From contig NZ_JAPDOD010000026.1 of assembly GCF_027587205.1 (NCBI RefSeq), positions 1-64,000 of the forward strand: a stretch of DNA of 64,000 nucleotides, written 5' to 3'. Under the pieces are notes generated by a model. That model did no database searches and was not told the origin of the DNA. It was given only the letters and a program-made list of their open reading frames with translations. How positions within the stretch are numbered: position 1 is the stretch's first letter; every line of letters begins with the position of its first letter. The position numbers were made by a program, and so were the translations under genes. This document shows positions 1 through 8,812 of the stretch, one piece after another. The stretch comes from Solirubrobacter ginsenosidimutans. Its GTDB lineage: Bacteria; Actinomycetota; Thermoleophilia; Solirubrobacterales; Solirubrobacteraceae.

Positions 1-390
1 GGCGCCGAGCGGGTCGCCGCCGAGCGACGGCGCGGCGGGCGCGGGCGGTGCGCTCCGGGCGGGCGGGGCGCCCAGCGGGTCGCCGGAGGTCGCGGCCGGT
101 GGGGCGCCGAGCGGGTCGCCGAATGACGGTGCGGACGGGTCCACGACGGGGCCGGTCGGCGCCGGCGGCGGCGGCGCGTGGTGGCCACCCATCAGCGGGT
201 CGCCTTGCGGACCGCCGGTGGCCTCCTGCGGCTGCTGCGGGATCGGGCGGCCGTGCTTGTCGTACTCGACGATCGGGCCGCTGGGCCGCATCGTGCCGGA
301 GCTACCGGAAGTGTTGACCTGCTTCTGCACCTCGTCGAGCTTGCTCTGCGCCTGCTCGGCGAGCTTCTTGGCCTTGTCGAGGAACCCCAT
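1..390 (-). CDS. Repeat-bearing Pro/Gly-rich protein, N-terminal part (runs off window)
   Basis: The frame opens at the ATG at 388-390 and is still open at base 1, so only the first 130 residues are seen. Residues 1-25 form a charged Lys/Glu/Gln-rich helix (MGFLDKAKKLAEQAQSKLDE) with no signal peptide or membrane segment. From about residue 65 the chain is low complexity, with four copies of Gly-Asp-Pro-Leu followed by Gly or Met, separated by Pro/Ala runs. Codon third positions are almost all G or C, as in true genes here. I do not recognise the family. The likely role is a cytoplasmic protein whose helix and flexible linker lead to a domain outside the window. Confidence 0.75.
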   Translation of the reverse strand, partial: MGFLDKAKKLAEQAQSKLDEVQKQVNTSGSSGTMRPSGPIVEYDKHGRPIPQQPQEATGGPQGDPLMGGHHAPPPPAPTGPVVDPSAPSFGDPLGAPPAATSGDPLGAPPARSAPPAPAAPSLGGDPLGA

Positions 391-410
391 GCCGCGACAC
401 TAGCGCGAAG

Positions 411-432
411 GGCCCGCTCGGTGGAGCGGGCC
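411..432 (-). other. 9-bp hairpin upstream of the repeat protein
   Basis: Perfect inverted repeat GGCCCGCTC / GAGCGGGCC with a 4-base loop, between the ligD-type gene stop (515) and the ATG at 390. No U-tract follows in the leftward direction, so it is either a weak terminator or a 5' leader hairpin. A second weaker stem (CGGGGT / ACCCCG) lies just upstream, around 455-480. Confidence 0.5.
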
Positions 433-514
433 TCGCATCGCTCGCGCTCGCTACGGGGTTTCCTACGGACACCCCGCTTATCGGCGCGTCTCACATAAAC
501 ACGCCGGGCCGGTC

Positions 515-1372
515 TCATTTAAGGCGCAAGACCGCTGCCGCCGCGTCGATGTCGTGCCAGGCATCGCCGCCCTTGAGCCGCGTCTCGAGCTCGCGCAGCT
601 TGAACTGCTGCGGATGCAAGCCGGCGTCGGCGACCTCGTCCCAGGTCACCGGCATCGCGACCGGCGCACCCGCGAGCGCCCGCACGGCGTAGGGCGCGAC
701 GATCGTCTGCCCGTAGGTGTTGCGCGCGACGTCGACCAGGATCCGGCCCTCGCGCTTGTCCTTGCGCCAGAAGGTGGTCAACGTGTCGGGCCGCTCGGCG
801 GCGATCTGCTCGGCGAGCTCCCCCGCCCGCTGACGCACCTCATCGGCGGTGCGCGTCCGCTTCAGCGGGGCGACGATGTGGATGCCGCGCGACCCGGTGA
901 CCTTGGCGAACGGCTCCAGGCCGAGGTCGCGGAGGATCTCGGCGGTCACGAGCGCCGCGTCGCGCACCAGGTTGAAGTCGTCGCCCGTCGGGTCGAGGTC
1001 GAACACGATCCGGTCGGGCTTGTCGCGCAGGTCGCAGCGGGCGTTCCAGATGTGCGGCGTGACGCAGTTCTGCTGCGCCAGCCAGCGCAGCGTGTCGGCG
1101 TCGTTGATCATGCCGTGCGTGATGTCCCCGCCCTTGCGGCGCGGAACCTCGCAGCGTGCGACCCAGTCCGGCGCGCCCTTGGGCAGCGACTGCTGGACGA
1201 CGACGTCGCTCGCGATCCCCTTGTTCCAGCGCCAGAGGTTCATCGGGCGGTCCTTGCAGTGGGGGACCATGTAGGCGGCCACGCGCGCGTAATGCTCGGC
1301 CAGCTCGGCCTTCGTGATCCCGTCGTCGGGGAACAGGACCTTGTCGGGATTGGAGAGCTTTACCTCGGGCAT
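515..1372 (-). CDS. Stand-alone LigD-type polymerase (Prim-Pol) domain
   Basis: A 285-residue protein matching the polymerase domain of the bacterial NHEJ ligase LigD, an archaeo-eukaryotic-primase fold that adds ribonucleotides and fills gaps at double-strand breaks. Visible motifs: the metal-binding pair in FDLDPTGDDF (about residues 123-132), the GSRGIHI motif with its catalytic His, the third acidic site in ILVDVARN, then NTYGQTIVAPYAVR. The length equals one domain, with no ligase or nuclease domain fused and no ku gene in the window. Such split LigD components are common in actinobacteria. It sits 6 bases downstream of a 98-residue unknown gene and could be co-transcribed with it and dapB. 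Confidence 0.9.
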   Translation of the reverse strand: MPEVKLSNPDKVLFPDDGITKAELAEHYARVAAYMVPHCKDRPMNLWRWNKGIASDVVVQQSLPKGAPDWVARCEVPRRKGGDITHGMINDADTLRWLAQQNCVTPHIWNARCDLRDKPDRIVFDLDPTGDDFNLVRDAALVTAEILRDLGLEPFAKVTGSRGIHIVAPLKRTRTADEVRQRAGELAEQIAAERPDTLTTFWRKDKREGRILVDVARNTYGQTIVAPYAVRALAGAPVAMPVTWDEVADAGLHPQQFKLRELETRLKGGDAWHDIDAAAAVLRLK

Positions 1373-1378
1373 CTCGCC

Positions 1379-1675
1379 TCAGCGACGCCCACGCAGGACG
1401 TCCGTGAACCGCTTCGGCACCTCGGCGTCCTCTCCTTCCTCCCACAGCGTCACGACCAGCAGCTCGCCGCGCGGCTTGTCCTCAATGCAGACGAAGACGA
1501 GGTCGGCGCGCTGCAGGTCGCGAACCAGGATCGCGCCGCGCTCGCCCGGCGAGACCTGCCCCGCGTCGAACGCCTTCGAGACCCGCGCCGTGATCTCCAA
1601 CCGTGGGTCCAGCGCCCCGCGCACCCGCTGCAGGTAGCGCTCGACCGCGTGGTCGGTGACGGAAACTAAGGCCAC
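1379..1675 (-). CDS. Small conserved-looking protein, unknown function (98 aa)
   Basis: ATG start at 1675, overlapping the last 10 bases of dapB, so the two are probably translationally coupled. The chain is soluble, with a charged N-terminal part (VSVTDHAVERYLQRVRGALD) and alternating hydrophobic stretches (ADLVFVCIEDK, ELLVVTLWEEG) that look like two beta strands. The HAVERYLQRV segment resembles the start of phage or toxin-antitoxin-type small proteins that bind nucleic acid, but this is only a resemblance. No catalytic motif is evident. It sits between dapB and the LigD polymerase gene. Confidence 0.7.
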   Translation of the reverse strand: MALVSVTDHAVERYLQRVRGALDPRLEITARVSKAFDAGQVSPGERGAILVRDLQRADLVFVCIEDKPRGELLVVTLWEEGEDAEVPKRFTDVLRGRR

Positions 1676-2322
1676 AAGAGCCGCTCGAGCCCGATCACCG
1701 GGGACTCGGGCAGCTGGGCCACTTGACGGATCGCGAGCAGGACGCCGGGCATGAAGCTCGTGCGGTCGGTCGTGACGTGGCGGATGGTGAGGGTCTGGGC
1801 GACGTCGCCCAGGATCACGTCCTGGTCCGCGACCACCCCCGGGAGGCGGATGGAGTGGATCGGCACGTCGCCCGCCATCGCCTGCGCGGTGCGCGCCGCG
1901 GTACCTGACGGCTTGTCGAGCTTCCCCGGCCGGTGGTACTCGACGATCTCGGCGCCGGCCATGTGCTTGGACGCCTCCGCGGCGAAGCGCATCATCAGCA
2001 CCGCGCCGATCGCGAAGTTGGCGGCGGCGAAGACCTTGCCGGGCGCACCCGCGACGGCTGAGCGCAGCTCGCCGTCGTCCCAGCCGGTGGTGCCGATCAC
2101 GACGTGCACGCCCGCGTGGGCGGCGAGCCGGGCGTTGCCCACCGCCATCGACGGGATCGTGAAGTCCACGACCACGTCGGCGCCGGCGAGCACCGACTCA
2201 AGCGACACATCGAGCGACGGGTCGGCGCGACCCGTCAGCTCCATGTCTTCGGCCGCCTCGACGGCGGCGCAGGTCGTCGCCCCCATGCGCCCGGCGGCAC
2301 CGGCGACGGCGACCCTGATCAT
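1666..2322 (-). CDS. dapB: 4-hydroxy-tetrahydrodipicolinate reductase
   Basis: DapB reduces 4-hydroxy-tetrahydrodipicolinate with NAD(P)H in the lysine/diaminopimelate pathway that feeds peptidoglycan. The Rossmann nucleotide motif is at the extreme N-terminus (VAVAGAAGRMG). The substrate/catalytic segment EYHRPGKLDKPSGTA is the family's His-x-x-Lys-x-Asp-x-Pro-Ser-Gly-Thr-Ala signature, with one histidine replaced by Tyr-His order. At 218 residues it is a little shorter than the usual 240-270. The ATG at 2322 overlaps the M16 peptidase stop by 4 bases, and the 3' end overlaps the next gene by 10 bases, giving a tight operon. Confidence 0.95.
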   Translation of the reverse strand: MIRVAVAGAAGRMGATTCAAVEAAEDMELTGRADPSLDVSLESVLAGADVVVDFTIPSMAVGNARLAAHAGVHVVIGTTGWDDGELRSAVAGAPGKVFAAANFAIGAVLMMRFAAEASKHMAGAEIVEYHRPGKLDKPSGTAARTAQAMAGDVPIHSIRLPGVVADQDVILGDVAQTLTIRHVTTDRTSFMPGVLLAIRQVAQLPESPVIGLERLLWP

Positions 2323-3548
2323 GCGGCCTTGCTGTTGACCGTGCCCGTGATCTTCTCGACCGCGGAGCAGAACGTGTCCTCGTCGGGCCCGATGCCCGCG
2401 GCCGAGAGTCCGTCCGGCGCCCACAGCTCGTCGACCAGGGAGCGCATGTCGTCCATCGTCACTGCGTCGATGCGCTCCATGACCTCGTCGGTCTCCAGCA
2501 GCGGCAGATCGAACAACAGCGACCCGCCGAGCCGGTGCATGCGCGCGCCGGTGGACTCCATGCCCAGCACGACCCGCGCCTTGACGTTCTCGCGGGCGCG
2601 GACGAGCTCGGCCTCGGTGGCCGGCTCCTCGCGCAGGCGCTCGAGCTCGTCGCTGACGACCTGCATCGCCTCGACGATGTTGTCCGGGCGCGTGCCGACG
2701 TAGAGGCCGACCTGGCCCGTGTCGGAGTACTGGCCGGCGAACGAGTAGACCGAGTACGCCAGCCCGCGCTCCTCGCGTACGGCCTGGAAGAGCCGTGAGG
2801 AGGACAGGCCGCCGAAGATCGCGTCCAGGACGCGAGCCGCGAAGCGCCGCTCGTCGCCCCGCTGGAGGCCGAGGCCGCCGAGCGTGACGTGCACCTGCTC
2901 GGTGTCCTTGCGCACGAAGCGCACGTTGGTCTCCGGCCGCGCCGGAGCGGGCTCCGGCGCTTCGACGGGCTCCAGCGCCCGGTGATCGCCGAGCGTCTTG
3001 GCCGCCAGCTCGACGATCGCGTCGTGGTCGACCGAGCCGGCCGCCGCGATGACGACCGAGCGCGGCACGTAGCGCCGCGCGTGGAACTCGGCGATCACGT
3101 CGACCGGCGTGTCGCGGATCACCGGCGCGCGGCCGATGATCGGGCGCCCGAGCGGGTGCGTGCCGAAGACGGCCTCGCCGAGCACGTCGAACACCGTGTC
3201 CTGCGGATCGTCCTCGTACATGGCGATCTCCTCGAGCACGACCTCGCGCTCGGGGTCCACGTCCTTGAACGCGGGGCGCCACACCATGTCGGCCATCACA
3301 TCGAAGGCCGCGGGCAGGTGCTGATCGAGCATCCGCGCGTAGACCGCGGTGCTCTCCTTGTCGGTGCCGGCATTGAGCTCGGCGCCCATGCCGTCGAAGA
3401 GCTGGTCGATCTCCGCCGAGCCGTAGCGGTCGGTACCGCGGAAGAGCAGATGCTCGAGGAAATGCGAGAGGCCGGCCTCCCCCACCGCCTCACCGCGCGA
3501 GCCCGTGGCGACGAAGAACCCCAGGGCCGCGGACCGCACGGAGGGCAT
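2319..3548 (-). CDS. M16 family zinc peptidase (processing-peptidase-like)
   Basis: The inverted zinc motif His-Phe-Leu-Glu-His is at residues 29-33 (GLSHFLEHLLFRGT), with the downstream Glu in EREVVLEEIAMYEDDP. The second inactive-like half contains the conserved RGLAYSVYSF. It matches the PepR/YmxG family that follows pnp in many Gram-positive genomes, which is the position here. The ATG at 3548 is the first canonical start, but the upstream in-frame codons (ITELDSGLRIVTEA) are also conserved in this family, so the true start may be a non-canonical codon near 3586. It overlaps dapB by 4 bases. Confidence 0.92.
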   Translation of the reverse strand: MPSVRSAALGFFVATGSRGEAVGEAGLSHFLEHLLFRGTDRYGSAEIDQLFDGMGAELNAGTDKESTAVYARMLDQHLPAAFDVMADMVWRPAFKDVDPEREVVLEEIAMYEDDPQDTVFDVLGEAVFGTHPLGRPIIGRAPVIRDTPVDVIAEFHARRYVPRSVVIAAAGSVDHDAIVELAAKTLGDHRALEPVEAPEPAPARPETNVRFVRKDTEQVHVTLGGLGLQRGDERRFAARVLDAIFGGLSSSRLFQAVREERGLAYSVYSFAGQYSDTGQVGLYVGTRPDNIVEAMQVVSDELERLREEPATEAELVRARENVKARVVLGMESTGARMHRLGGSLLFDLPLLETDEVMERIDAVTMDDMRSLVDELWAPDGLSAAGIGPDEDTFCSAVEKITGTVNSKAA

Positions 3549-3618
3549 GGCCTCCGTGACGATCCGCAGCCCTGAATCGAGCTCCGTGATGCGATGGCTA
3601 GGGATTTTCCGGCCTCAG

Positions 3619-5922
3619 TTAGGAACGGTCGGGGTCACGGTCGCCGCGCGGGGCGCGGTCACGGTCACGGCCACGGCCGCCACGGTCGCCGCCGCCACCG
3701 CCGCCGCGGGGGCCGCGGTCGCGGTCACGCCCGCCGCCGCGCGGACCGCGCGGGGGACGGTCGCCGCCACCCATGGTCGGGTCACCGGTGCCGACGGAGG
3801 CGAGCTCCTCCTTGGTCTTGCCGGCGATCTCGGGGTCCTCGGCGAGGCGCAGGCCGATGCGGCCACGCTCCTTGTCGACCTCGACGACGCGGACGGAGAT
3901 CTCGTCGCCCTTGTTGAGCACCTCTTCGACCGTGCCGACGCGGTTGCCCGGCGACACGTTGGAGATGTGCAGCAGGCCGTCGGTGCCCTTGGCGAGTTCG
4001 ACGAAGGCGCCGAAGGTCGTGGTCTTGACGACCTTGCCCTGGAACTCGTCGCCGACCTCGACCTCCTTGGTCATCGACCGGATGCGGTCGACCAGGGCGT
4101 CGCCCTTGGCGCCGGTGACGGCGTAGACCAGGACCATGCCCTCGTCGTTGACGTCGATCTGGGACTCGTACTCCTCCTGCAGGGAGCGAATCGTCTCGCC
4201 GCCCTTGCCGATGAGCAGGCCGATCTTCTCCGGATCGATCTGGATCGAGCTGATCCGCGGGGCGTGCTCGGAGAGCTGCTCGCGCGGGGCCTCGATCGCC
4301 TCGTGCATCTTGCCGAGGATGAACTCGCGACCTTCCTTGGCCTGGGCCAGGGCGTCGCTCATGATCTCGAACGTCACGCCCGTGATCTTGATGTCCATCT
4401 GCAGGGCGGTGATGCCCTCCGAGGTGCCGGCGACCTTGAAGTCCATGTCGCCGAGGTGATCCTCGACGCCGGCGATGTCGGAGAGGATCGTGTAGTCGTC
4501 GCCCTCCTTGATCAGGCCCATGGCGATGCCGGCGACCGGGCGGATGAGCGGCACGCCCGCGTCCATCAGCGACAGCGAGGAGCCGCAGACCGAGGCCATC
4601 GAGCTCGAGCCGTTGGACTCCAGGATGTCCGACACGACGCGGATCGTGTAGGGGAACTTCTCCTGGTCGGGGATCATCGGGACCAGCGCGCGCTCGGCGA
4701 GCGCGCCGTGGCCGATGTCGCGGCGCTTGGGGCCGCGCATGAAGCCGGCCTCGCCCACGGAGAAGGGCGGGAAGTTGTAGTGGTGGAAGTAGCGCTTAGA
4801 CGTCTCGAGCCCGAGGTTGTCCAGACGCATCTCCTCACGCGTGGTGCCGAGCGCGACAACGCTCAGCGCCTGCGTCTGACCGCGCGTGAACAGCGCCGAG
4901 CCGTGCGTGCGCGGCAGCGGCTTGACGTCGATCGTGATCTGGCGGATCTCACGCTCGGAGCGGCCGTCCGGGCGCTTCTTGTGAACGGCGATGCGCTCGC
5001 GGATCGTCTTCTTCTCGAGCGCGTCGAACGCGAGCTGCGCGTCCTGGCGCTTCTCGGCGTAGTCGGCCGCGTCCTCGGCTCCGGAGTACTTCTCCAGGAC
5101 CTCGGCCTCGACGGCCTTCGTCGCGTCCTGGCGCTCCAGCTTGTCGGTGACCGACGTCGCCGCGTCCAGCTTCTTGCCGTGCGACTTGGCGATCTTGGCG
5201 ATCAGCGCGTCGGGCGCCTTCTTGACCTCGATCTCCTGCTTGGGCTTGCCGGCCTTCTTCTGCAGCTCGACCTGCGCCGCGCACAGCTTCTTGATCGCCG
5301 AATGCGCGATGTCCAGCGCGTCCAGGATCTCGGCCTCAGGAACCTCGTTGGCGCCGCACTCGACCATCAGGACGGCCTCGTCGGTACCAGCGACGACGAG
5401 ATCCATGTCCGTGGTCAGGAGCTGCTCGTCGGTCGGATTGACGACGAAGTTGCCGTCGATCTTGCCGATGCGGACGGCGCCCACGGCGGTCGGGTACGGA
5501 ACATCGGAGATCATCAGCGCGGCGGACGCGCCGTTCATCGCGAGGACGTCGTACGGGTGGACCTGGTCCACCGAAAGCGTGAGGTTCACGAGCTGCGTCT
5601 CACGACGCCAGCCCTTCGGGAAGAGCGGCCGCAGCGGGCGGTCGATCATGCGGGCGATCAGCGTCGCCTTCTCGCCGGCGCGGCCCTCGCGCTTGAAGAA
5701 CGAGCCGGGGATCTTGCCCGCGGCGTACATGCGCTCCTCGACATCCACCGTCAGCGGGAGGAAATCAACGTCGCGCAGGTTGCCGGCCGTCGCGGTGGAG
5801 AGCACCACGGTGTCGCCGGCGGTGACCGTAACGGCCCCTGAGGCCTGCTTGGCCATCTTGCCCGTCTCGAAGGCGATCTCGGTACCGCCGATTTCTACGG
5901 CGACCCGGTGCACTTCAGACAT
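3619..5922 (-). CDS. pnp: Polyribonucleotide nucleotidyltransferase (PNPase)
   Basis: A phosphate-dependent 3'-5' exoribonuclease of the RNA degradosome, 767 residues. It has two RNase PH domains separated by a helical domain (first PH has FFKREGRAGEKATLIARMIDRPLRPLFPKG, split here as the conserved Arg-rich active-site stretch; second PH ends with SLSLMDAGVPL). KH (IGLLIGKGGETIRSL) and S1 (VGDEFQGKVVKT) domains follow, then a C-terminal tail of about 50 residues rich in Arg-Gly-Gly and Asp-Arg. The ATG at 5922 is preceded by GAAAGGG, a good ribosome-binding site. Unusually it is not next to rpsO, which lies 6.1 kb upstream on the same strand. Confidence 0.97.
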   Translation of the reverse strand: MSEVHRVAVEIGGTEIAFETGKMAKQASGAVTVTAGDTVVLSTATAGNLRDVDFLPLTVDVEERMYAAGKIPGSFFKREGRAGEKATLIARMIDRPLRPLFPKGWRRETQLVNLTLSVDQVHPYDVLAMNGASAALMISDVPYPTAVGAVRIGKIDGNFVVNPTDEQLLTTDMDLVVAGTDEAVLMVECGANEVPEAEILDALDIAHSAIKKLCAAQVELQKKAGKPKQEIEVKKAPDALIAKIAKSHGKKLDAATSVTDKLERQDATKAVEAEVLEKYSGAEDAADYAEKRQDAQLAFDALEKKTIRERIAVHKKRPDGRSEREIRQITIDVKPLPRTHGSALFTRGQTQALSVVALGTTREEMRLDNLGLETSKRYFHHYNFPPFSVGEAGFMRGPKRRDIGHGALAERALVPMIPDQEKFPYTIRVVSDILESNGSSSMASVCGSSLSLMDAGVPLIRPVAGIAMGLIKEGDDYTILSDIAGVEDHLGDMDFKVAGTSEGITALQMDIKITGVTFEIMSDALAQAKEGREFILGKMHEAIEAPREQLSEHAPRISSIQIDPEKIGLLIGKGGETIRSLQEEYESQIDVNDEGMVLVYAVTGAKGDALVDRIRSMTKEVEVGDEFQGKVVKTTTFGAFVELAKGTDGLLHISNVSPGNRVGTVEEVLNKGDEISVRVVEVDKERGRIGLRLAEDPEIAGKTKEELASVGTGDPTMGGGDRPPRGPRGGGRDRDRGPRGGGGGGDRGGRGRDRDRAPRGDRDPDRS

Positions 5923-5975
5923 ATGTCCCTTTCTTCGCCCCGCCTCGGAAGTCGGCAGGGGTCCTCTGCGTCGTC

Positions 5976-5999
5976 TTGACACTTCGGTAGTCGTTGACA
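5976..5999 (+). promoter_or_regulatory. Two TTGACA hexamers in the pnp/saccharopine-dehydrogenase divergent gap
   Basis: Perfect -35-like TTGACA hexamers occur at 5976-5981 and 5994-5999 on the + strand, 54 bases or more upstream of the rightward gene at 6053. No -10 with good spacing is obvious; TTAGAA at 6006-6011 is too close to the second hexamer. They are candidate promoter elements only. Confidence 0.3.
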
Positions 6000-6052
6000 G
6001 GCATGTTAGAAGGCGCTTTCACACCGTGCGTCGACGGGTAAGGTCCGCGCCT

Positions 6053-7144
6053 ATGGCACAGCAGCGCATCGTCGTCTTCGGGGCCACGGGCTACACGGGG
6101 CGGTTGATCGCCGAGCGTCTGGTCGCCCAGGGCGCGCGCCCGGTGCTGGCGGGCCGCTCCTCCTCCCGCCTGGCGGAGTTGAGCGCAGCGCTCGGCGGTC
6201 TGGAAACGGTGCGGGCGGACGTACTGCGCAAGAACTCCGTGTTCGATCTCGTGGATGGCGACGACGTCCTGGTCTCCACCGTCGGCCCGTTCGCGAAGTG
6301 GGGCGAGCCCGCCGTGCGCGCCGCGGTGGCCGCCGGCTGCGTCTACCTCGACACCACCGGCGAGCCGGCGTTCATCCGCCGCGTGTTCGAGGAGTTCGAC
6401 GCGCCGGCGCGCAAGTCCGGCGCGCGGCTGCTGACCGCGATGGGCTACGACTTCGCGCCGGGCGCCCTGGCCGGCGCGCTGGCGCTCGAGGAGGCCGGTT
6501 CGGAAGCGGTGCGCGTCGACGTGGGCTACTACGCGCTCGGCGGCGGCCCGTCGTCCTTGTCCGCGGGCACTCGCGAGTCGCTGGTGGGCGTCACGCTGGG
6601 CGACGGGCACGCCTACCGCGACGGTCGCGTGCGCGGCGTGCGCTCGGCGGAGCGGGTGCGGTCCTTCAGCGTCGCGGGCAAGCAGCGCGAGGCGATCTCC
6701 GTCGGCGGCGCCGAGCACTTCGGCCTCCCCGCCTCCTACCCGGGCCTGCGCGAGGTCAACGTGTACCTCGGGTGGTTCGGGCCGCTGGCGCGGCCGCTGC
6801 AGGCCGGGTCCTTCGTCGGCGAGTTCGTGCGCAAGGTCCCGCTGACCACGACCGTGATGCGCTTCGCGGGCGAGCGCGCGCTCGGACTCGTCTCCGGCCC
6901 TGAGCCCGGCACCACGCCGGGCGGGCGCTCCTGGATCGCCGCCGAGGCGTCCGACGCCGCGGGGCGCGTCCTCTCCGAGGTCCACCTCGCGGGCGTCGAC
7001 GGCTACGCGTTCACGGCGGGCTTCATGGCCTGGGCGGCCCAACAGCCCGTGTCCGGCGTGGGTGCGCTCGGCCCGGTGGAGGCGTTCGGGCTCGAGCGGC
7101 TCGAGGCCGGCGCCGCGGCAGCGGGCCTCACCCGCGTGCCGTAG
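6053..7144 (+). CDS. Saccharopine dehydrogenase-like NAD(P)-binding protein (trans-acting enoyl reductase type)
   Basis: A 363-residue protein with an N-terminal Rossmann fold (VVFGATGYTGRLIAERL) and the TVGPFAKWGEPAVRAA and CVYLDTTGEP segments typical of saccharopine dehydrogenase family members related to mycobacterial trans-acting enoyl reductase. Family members reduce lipid or amino-acid-derived substrates; the substrate here is not predictable. The start at 6053 follows GTAAGG. It is transcribed divergently from pnp and converges on an FAD oxidoreductase gene 6 bases away. It is part of the block that separates pnp from rpsO. Confidence 0.85.
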   Translation: MAQQRIVVFGATGYTGRLIAERLVAQGARPVLAGRSSSRLAELSAALGGLETVRADVLRKNSVFDLVDGDDVLVSTVGPFAKWGEPAVRAAVAAGCVYLDTTGEPAFIRRVFEEFDAPARKSGARLLTAMGYDFAPGALAGALALEEAGSEAVRVDVGYYALGGGPSSLSAGTRESLVGVTLGDGHAYRDGRVRGVRSAERVRSFSVAGKQREAISVGGAEHFGLPASYPGLREVNVYLGWFGPLARPLQAGSFVGEFVRKVPLTTTVMRFAGERALGLVSGPEPGTTPGGRSWIAAEASDAAGRVLSEVHLAGVDGYAFTAGFMAWAAQQPVSGVGALGPVEAFGLERLEAGAAAAGLTRVP

Positions 7145-7150
7145 TCGCCC

Positions 7151-8788
7151 TCAGCGCGCGAGCAGCGAGAGCGCGCGGCCGACCAGGCCCGCGGGCGTGA
7201 CCTCGCCGCTCGCGGACACGTGCAGCGGTGACGCCGCCGGCCGGCGCAGCCGCCAGAGGACCTTGTCGAGCGCCCGGGCGGGGCCCAGCGCCGGCGGCTC
7301 GCGCAGCGGCCAGACGTCGCAGCGCCGCTGCGCGGAGCGCGTCGCGTCGAGGATCGCGTTGACCGCCCGCCGCGCGGCCTCGTTCGCGCCCTCCATCGTC
7401 GCCAGATCCGTGTGCGTGCGGACGTAGTCGGCGGCCAGCATCAGGTTCGGGATCCGGGTCGCCGCGTCCGGCCGGTCCGCCCACGAGCCCTTGGTGTTGA
7501 CCAGCAACGGCTCGGCGTTGGTCGCGCCGGACGGGTTCGGGAACTCGATCGCCTCATCCAGGAACCACGACACCACCTCCACGCCGTCCAGCGCGTCGTC
7601 GAGGTGCGCCTGCAGCTGCGCCCAGACCTCGGCGCGGATCTCCTCCGGCGTGCAGAGCGCCGCGACCTTCCCGGTCACCCGCCCGGCGCGCTGCCATTCG
7701 GAGATGTCGATCGACAGCACACCCCCGACCGGCAGCGTCACCCCGCTCCAGAACTGGCGCTGGGAGATCGAGGTCAGCGCCCATTCGGAGTCGAGGTAGA
7801 TCGCGTGACCACGCACGAGCGGCAGGTCGTCGCGCAGGTAGAGCAGGAAGCCGTTCATCCAGCGCGTGACCAGCCGGTCGAGGCCGTTCAGCCGCGGCTC
7901 GGCGCGGCGCAGCTCGGGTGAGAGCAGCCCGCGCATGATCTCGACGGGCAGCGCGGCGACATAGAAGTCGGCCCGCACGGCGCGCCCGCCCACGGTCGCC
8001 GAGGCGATCCGCCCGTCGCGCAACAGCAGCCCCTCGACGGGCTCCCCCAGGCGCACGTCCACGCCGAGCGCGCGCAGATGCTCGACCCATGGCCCGATCC
8101 ACGCCTCCGAGGTCGGCGCGTCGAGCACGCGGTCGGCACGCGCGCCCGCGCGCGAGAGGTCAAGCAGCAGCTGGACGAGGATCAGCCCGCCGGTCCGCGC
8201 GCTCATCTCCTTCGCGCGCGCCGCGACGAGCGTCCGCGTCAGTCCGTCGGCCAGGTAGCGCCGGAACGCCTCCGAGCGGGACTCGGCCTGCACATAGGAC
8301 CACCAGCTCTCGAGGTCCCACTGCTCTACCCGCCGCGCGTCGCAGGAGGCCAGCAGCGTGAAGAGCCGCTCGAGCAGCCACGCGACGTCACCCGCCGGCA
8401 CGCCCAGCTGCGTCGCGGCGTCGAACACGAACCGCGCGAGCACGGCCAGGTCGGCCAGCGTCTCCGGGGCGTGCGCGGGCGCCAGCAGCTCGTTCTCCCC
8501 GTCCGCGCGTGCGAGCAGGATCCGCTCGGCGCCGACGAGACGGTCAAGCGCCGACCCGCTCCCCGACGGGATCCGCGCCATCGTGTCCGGCAGGTGGCGG
8601 TAGAACGCCGGGAAGAACCGGAAGCCGTGCTCGGCGGGCAGGCCGTCGGGCGTCGGGTAGGAGCGCGCCTTGCCGCCCGGGAGCGCGCGCTTCTCGTACA
8701 CCGTCACCGAGAACCCGCGCTCGGCGAGTTCGTGCGCCGCCGACAGGCCGCCCACGCCTCCACCCAGTACCGCCACGGTGGTCGCCAC
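7151..8788 (-). CDS. FAD-dependent oxidoreductase, phytoene-desaturase/HpnE-like
   Basis: A 545-residue flavoprotein with the dinucleotide-binding motif VAVLGGGVGGLSAAHEL at the N-terminus, then EKRALPGGKARSY and the EHGFRFFPAFYRHLPDTM segment typical of the carotenoid/hydroxysqualene desaturase group of the amine-oxidase fold. The C-terminal FAD motif is PNLMLAADYVRTHTDLATMEGANEAA. It probably oxidises or dehydrogenates a hydrophobic isoprenoid or lipid substrate. About 60 extra residues follow the FAD-binding end. No squalene or carotenoid synthase gene lies nearby, so the pathway is open. Confidence 0.85.
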   Translation of the reverse strand: MATTVAVLGGGVGGLSAAHELAERGFSVTVYEKRALPGGKARSYPTPDGLPAEHGFRFFPAFYRHLPDTMARIPSGSGSALDRLVGAERILLARADGENELLAPAHAPETLADLAVLARFVFDAATQLGVPAGDVAWLLERLFTLLASCDARRVEQWDLESWWSYVQAESRSEAFRRYLADGLTRTLVAARAKEMSARTGGLILVQLLLDLSRAGARADRVLDAPTSEAWIGPWVEHLRALGVDVRLGEPVEGLLLRDGRIASATVGGRAVRADFYVAALPVEIMRGLLSPELRRAEPRLNGLDRLVTRWMNGFLLYLRDDLPLVRGHAIYLDSEWALTSISQRQFWSGVTLPVGGVLSIDISEWQRAGRVTGKVAALCTPEEIRAEVWAQLQAHLDDALDGVEVVSWFLDEAIEFPNPSGATNAEPLLVNTKGSWADRPDAATRIPNLMLAADYVRTHTDLATMEGANEAARRAVNAILDATRSAQRRCDVWPLREPPALGPARALDKVLWRLRRPAASPLHVSASGEVTPAGLVGRALSLLAR

Positions 8789-8812
8789 GGGCAGAGCCTA
8801 CGTACTCCAAGC

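Noticed and set aside
3505..5841. A 778-codon rightward frame opposite pnp
   Set aside because: Shadow of pnp; no start signal or domain.
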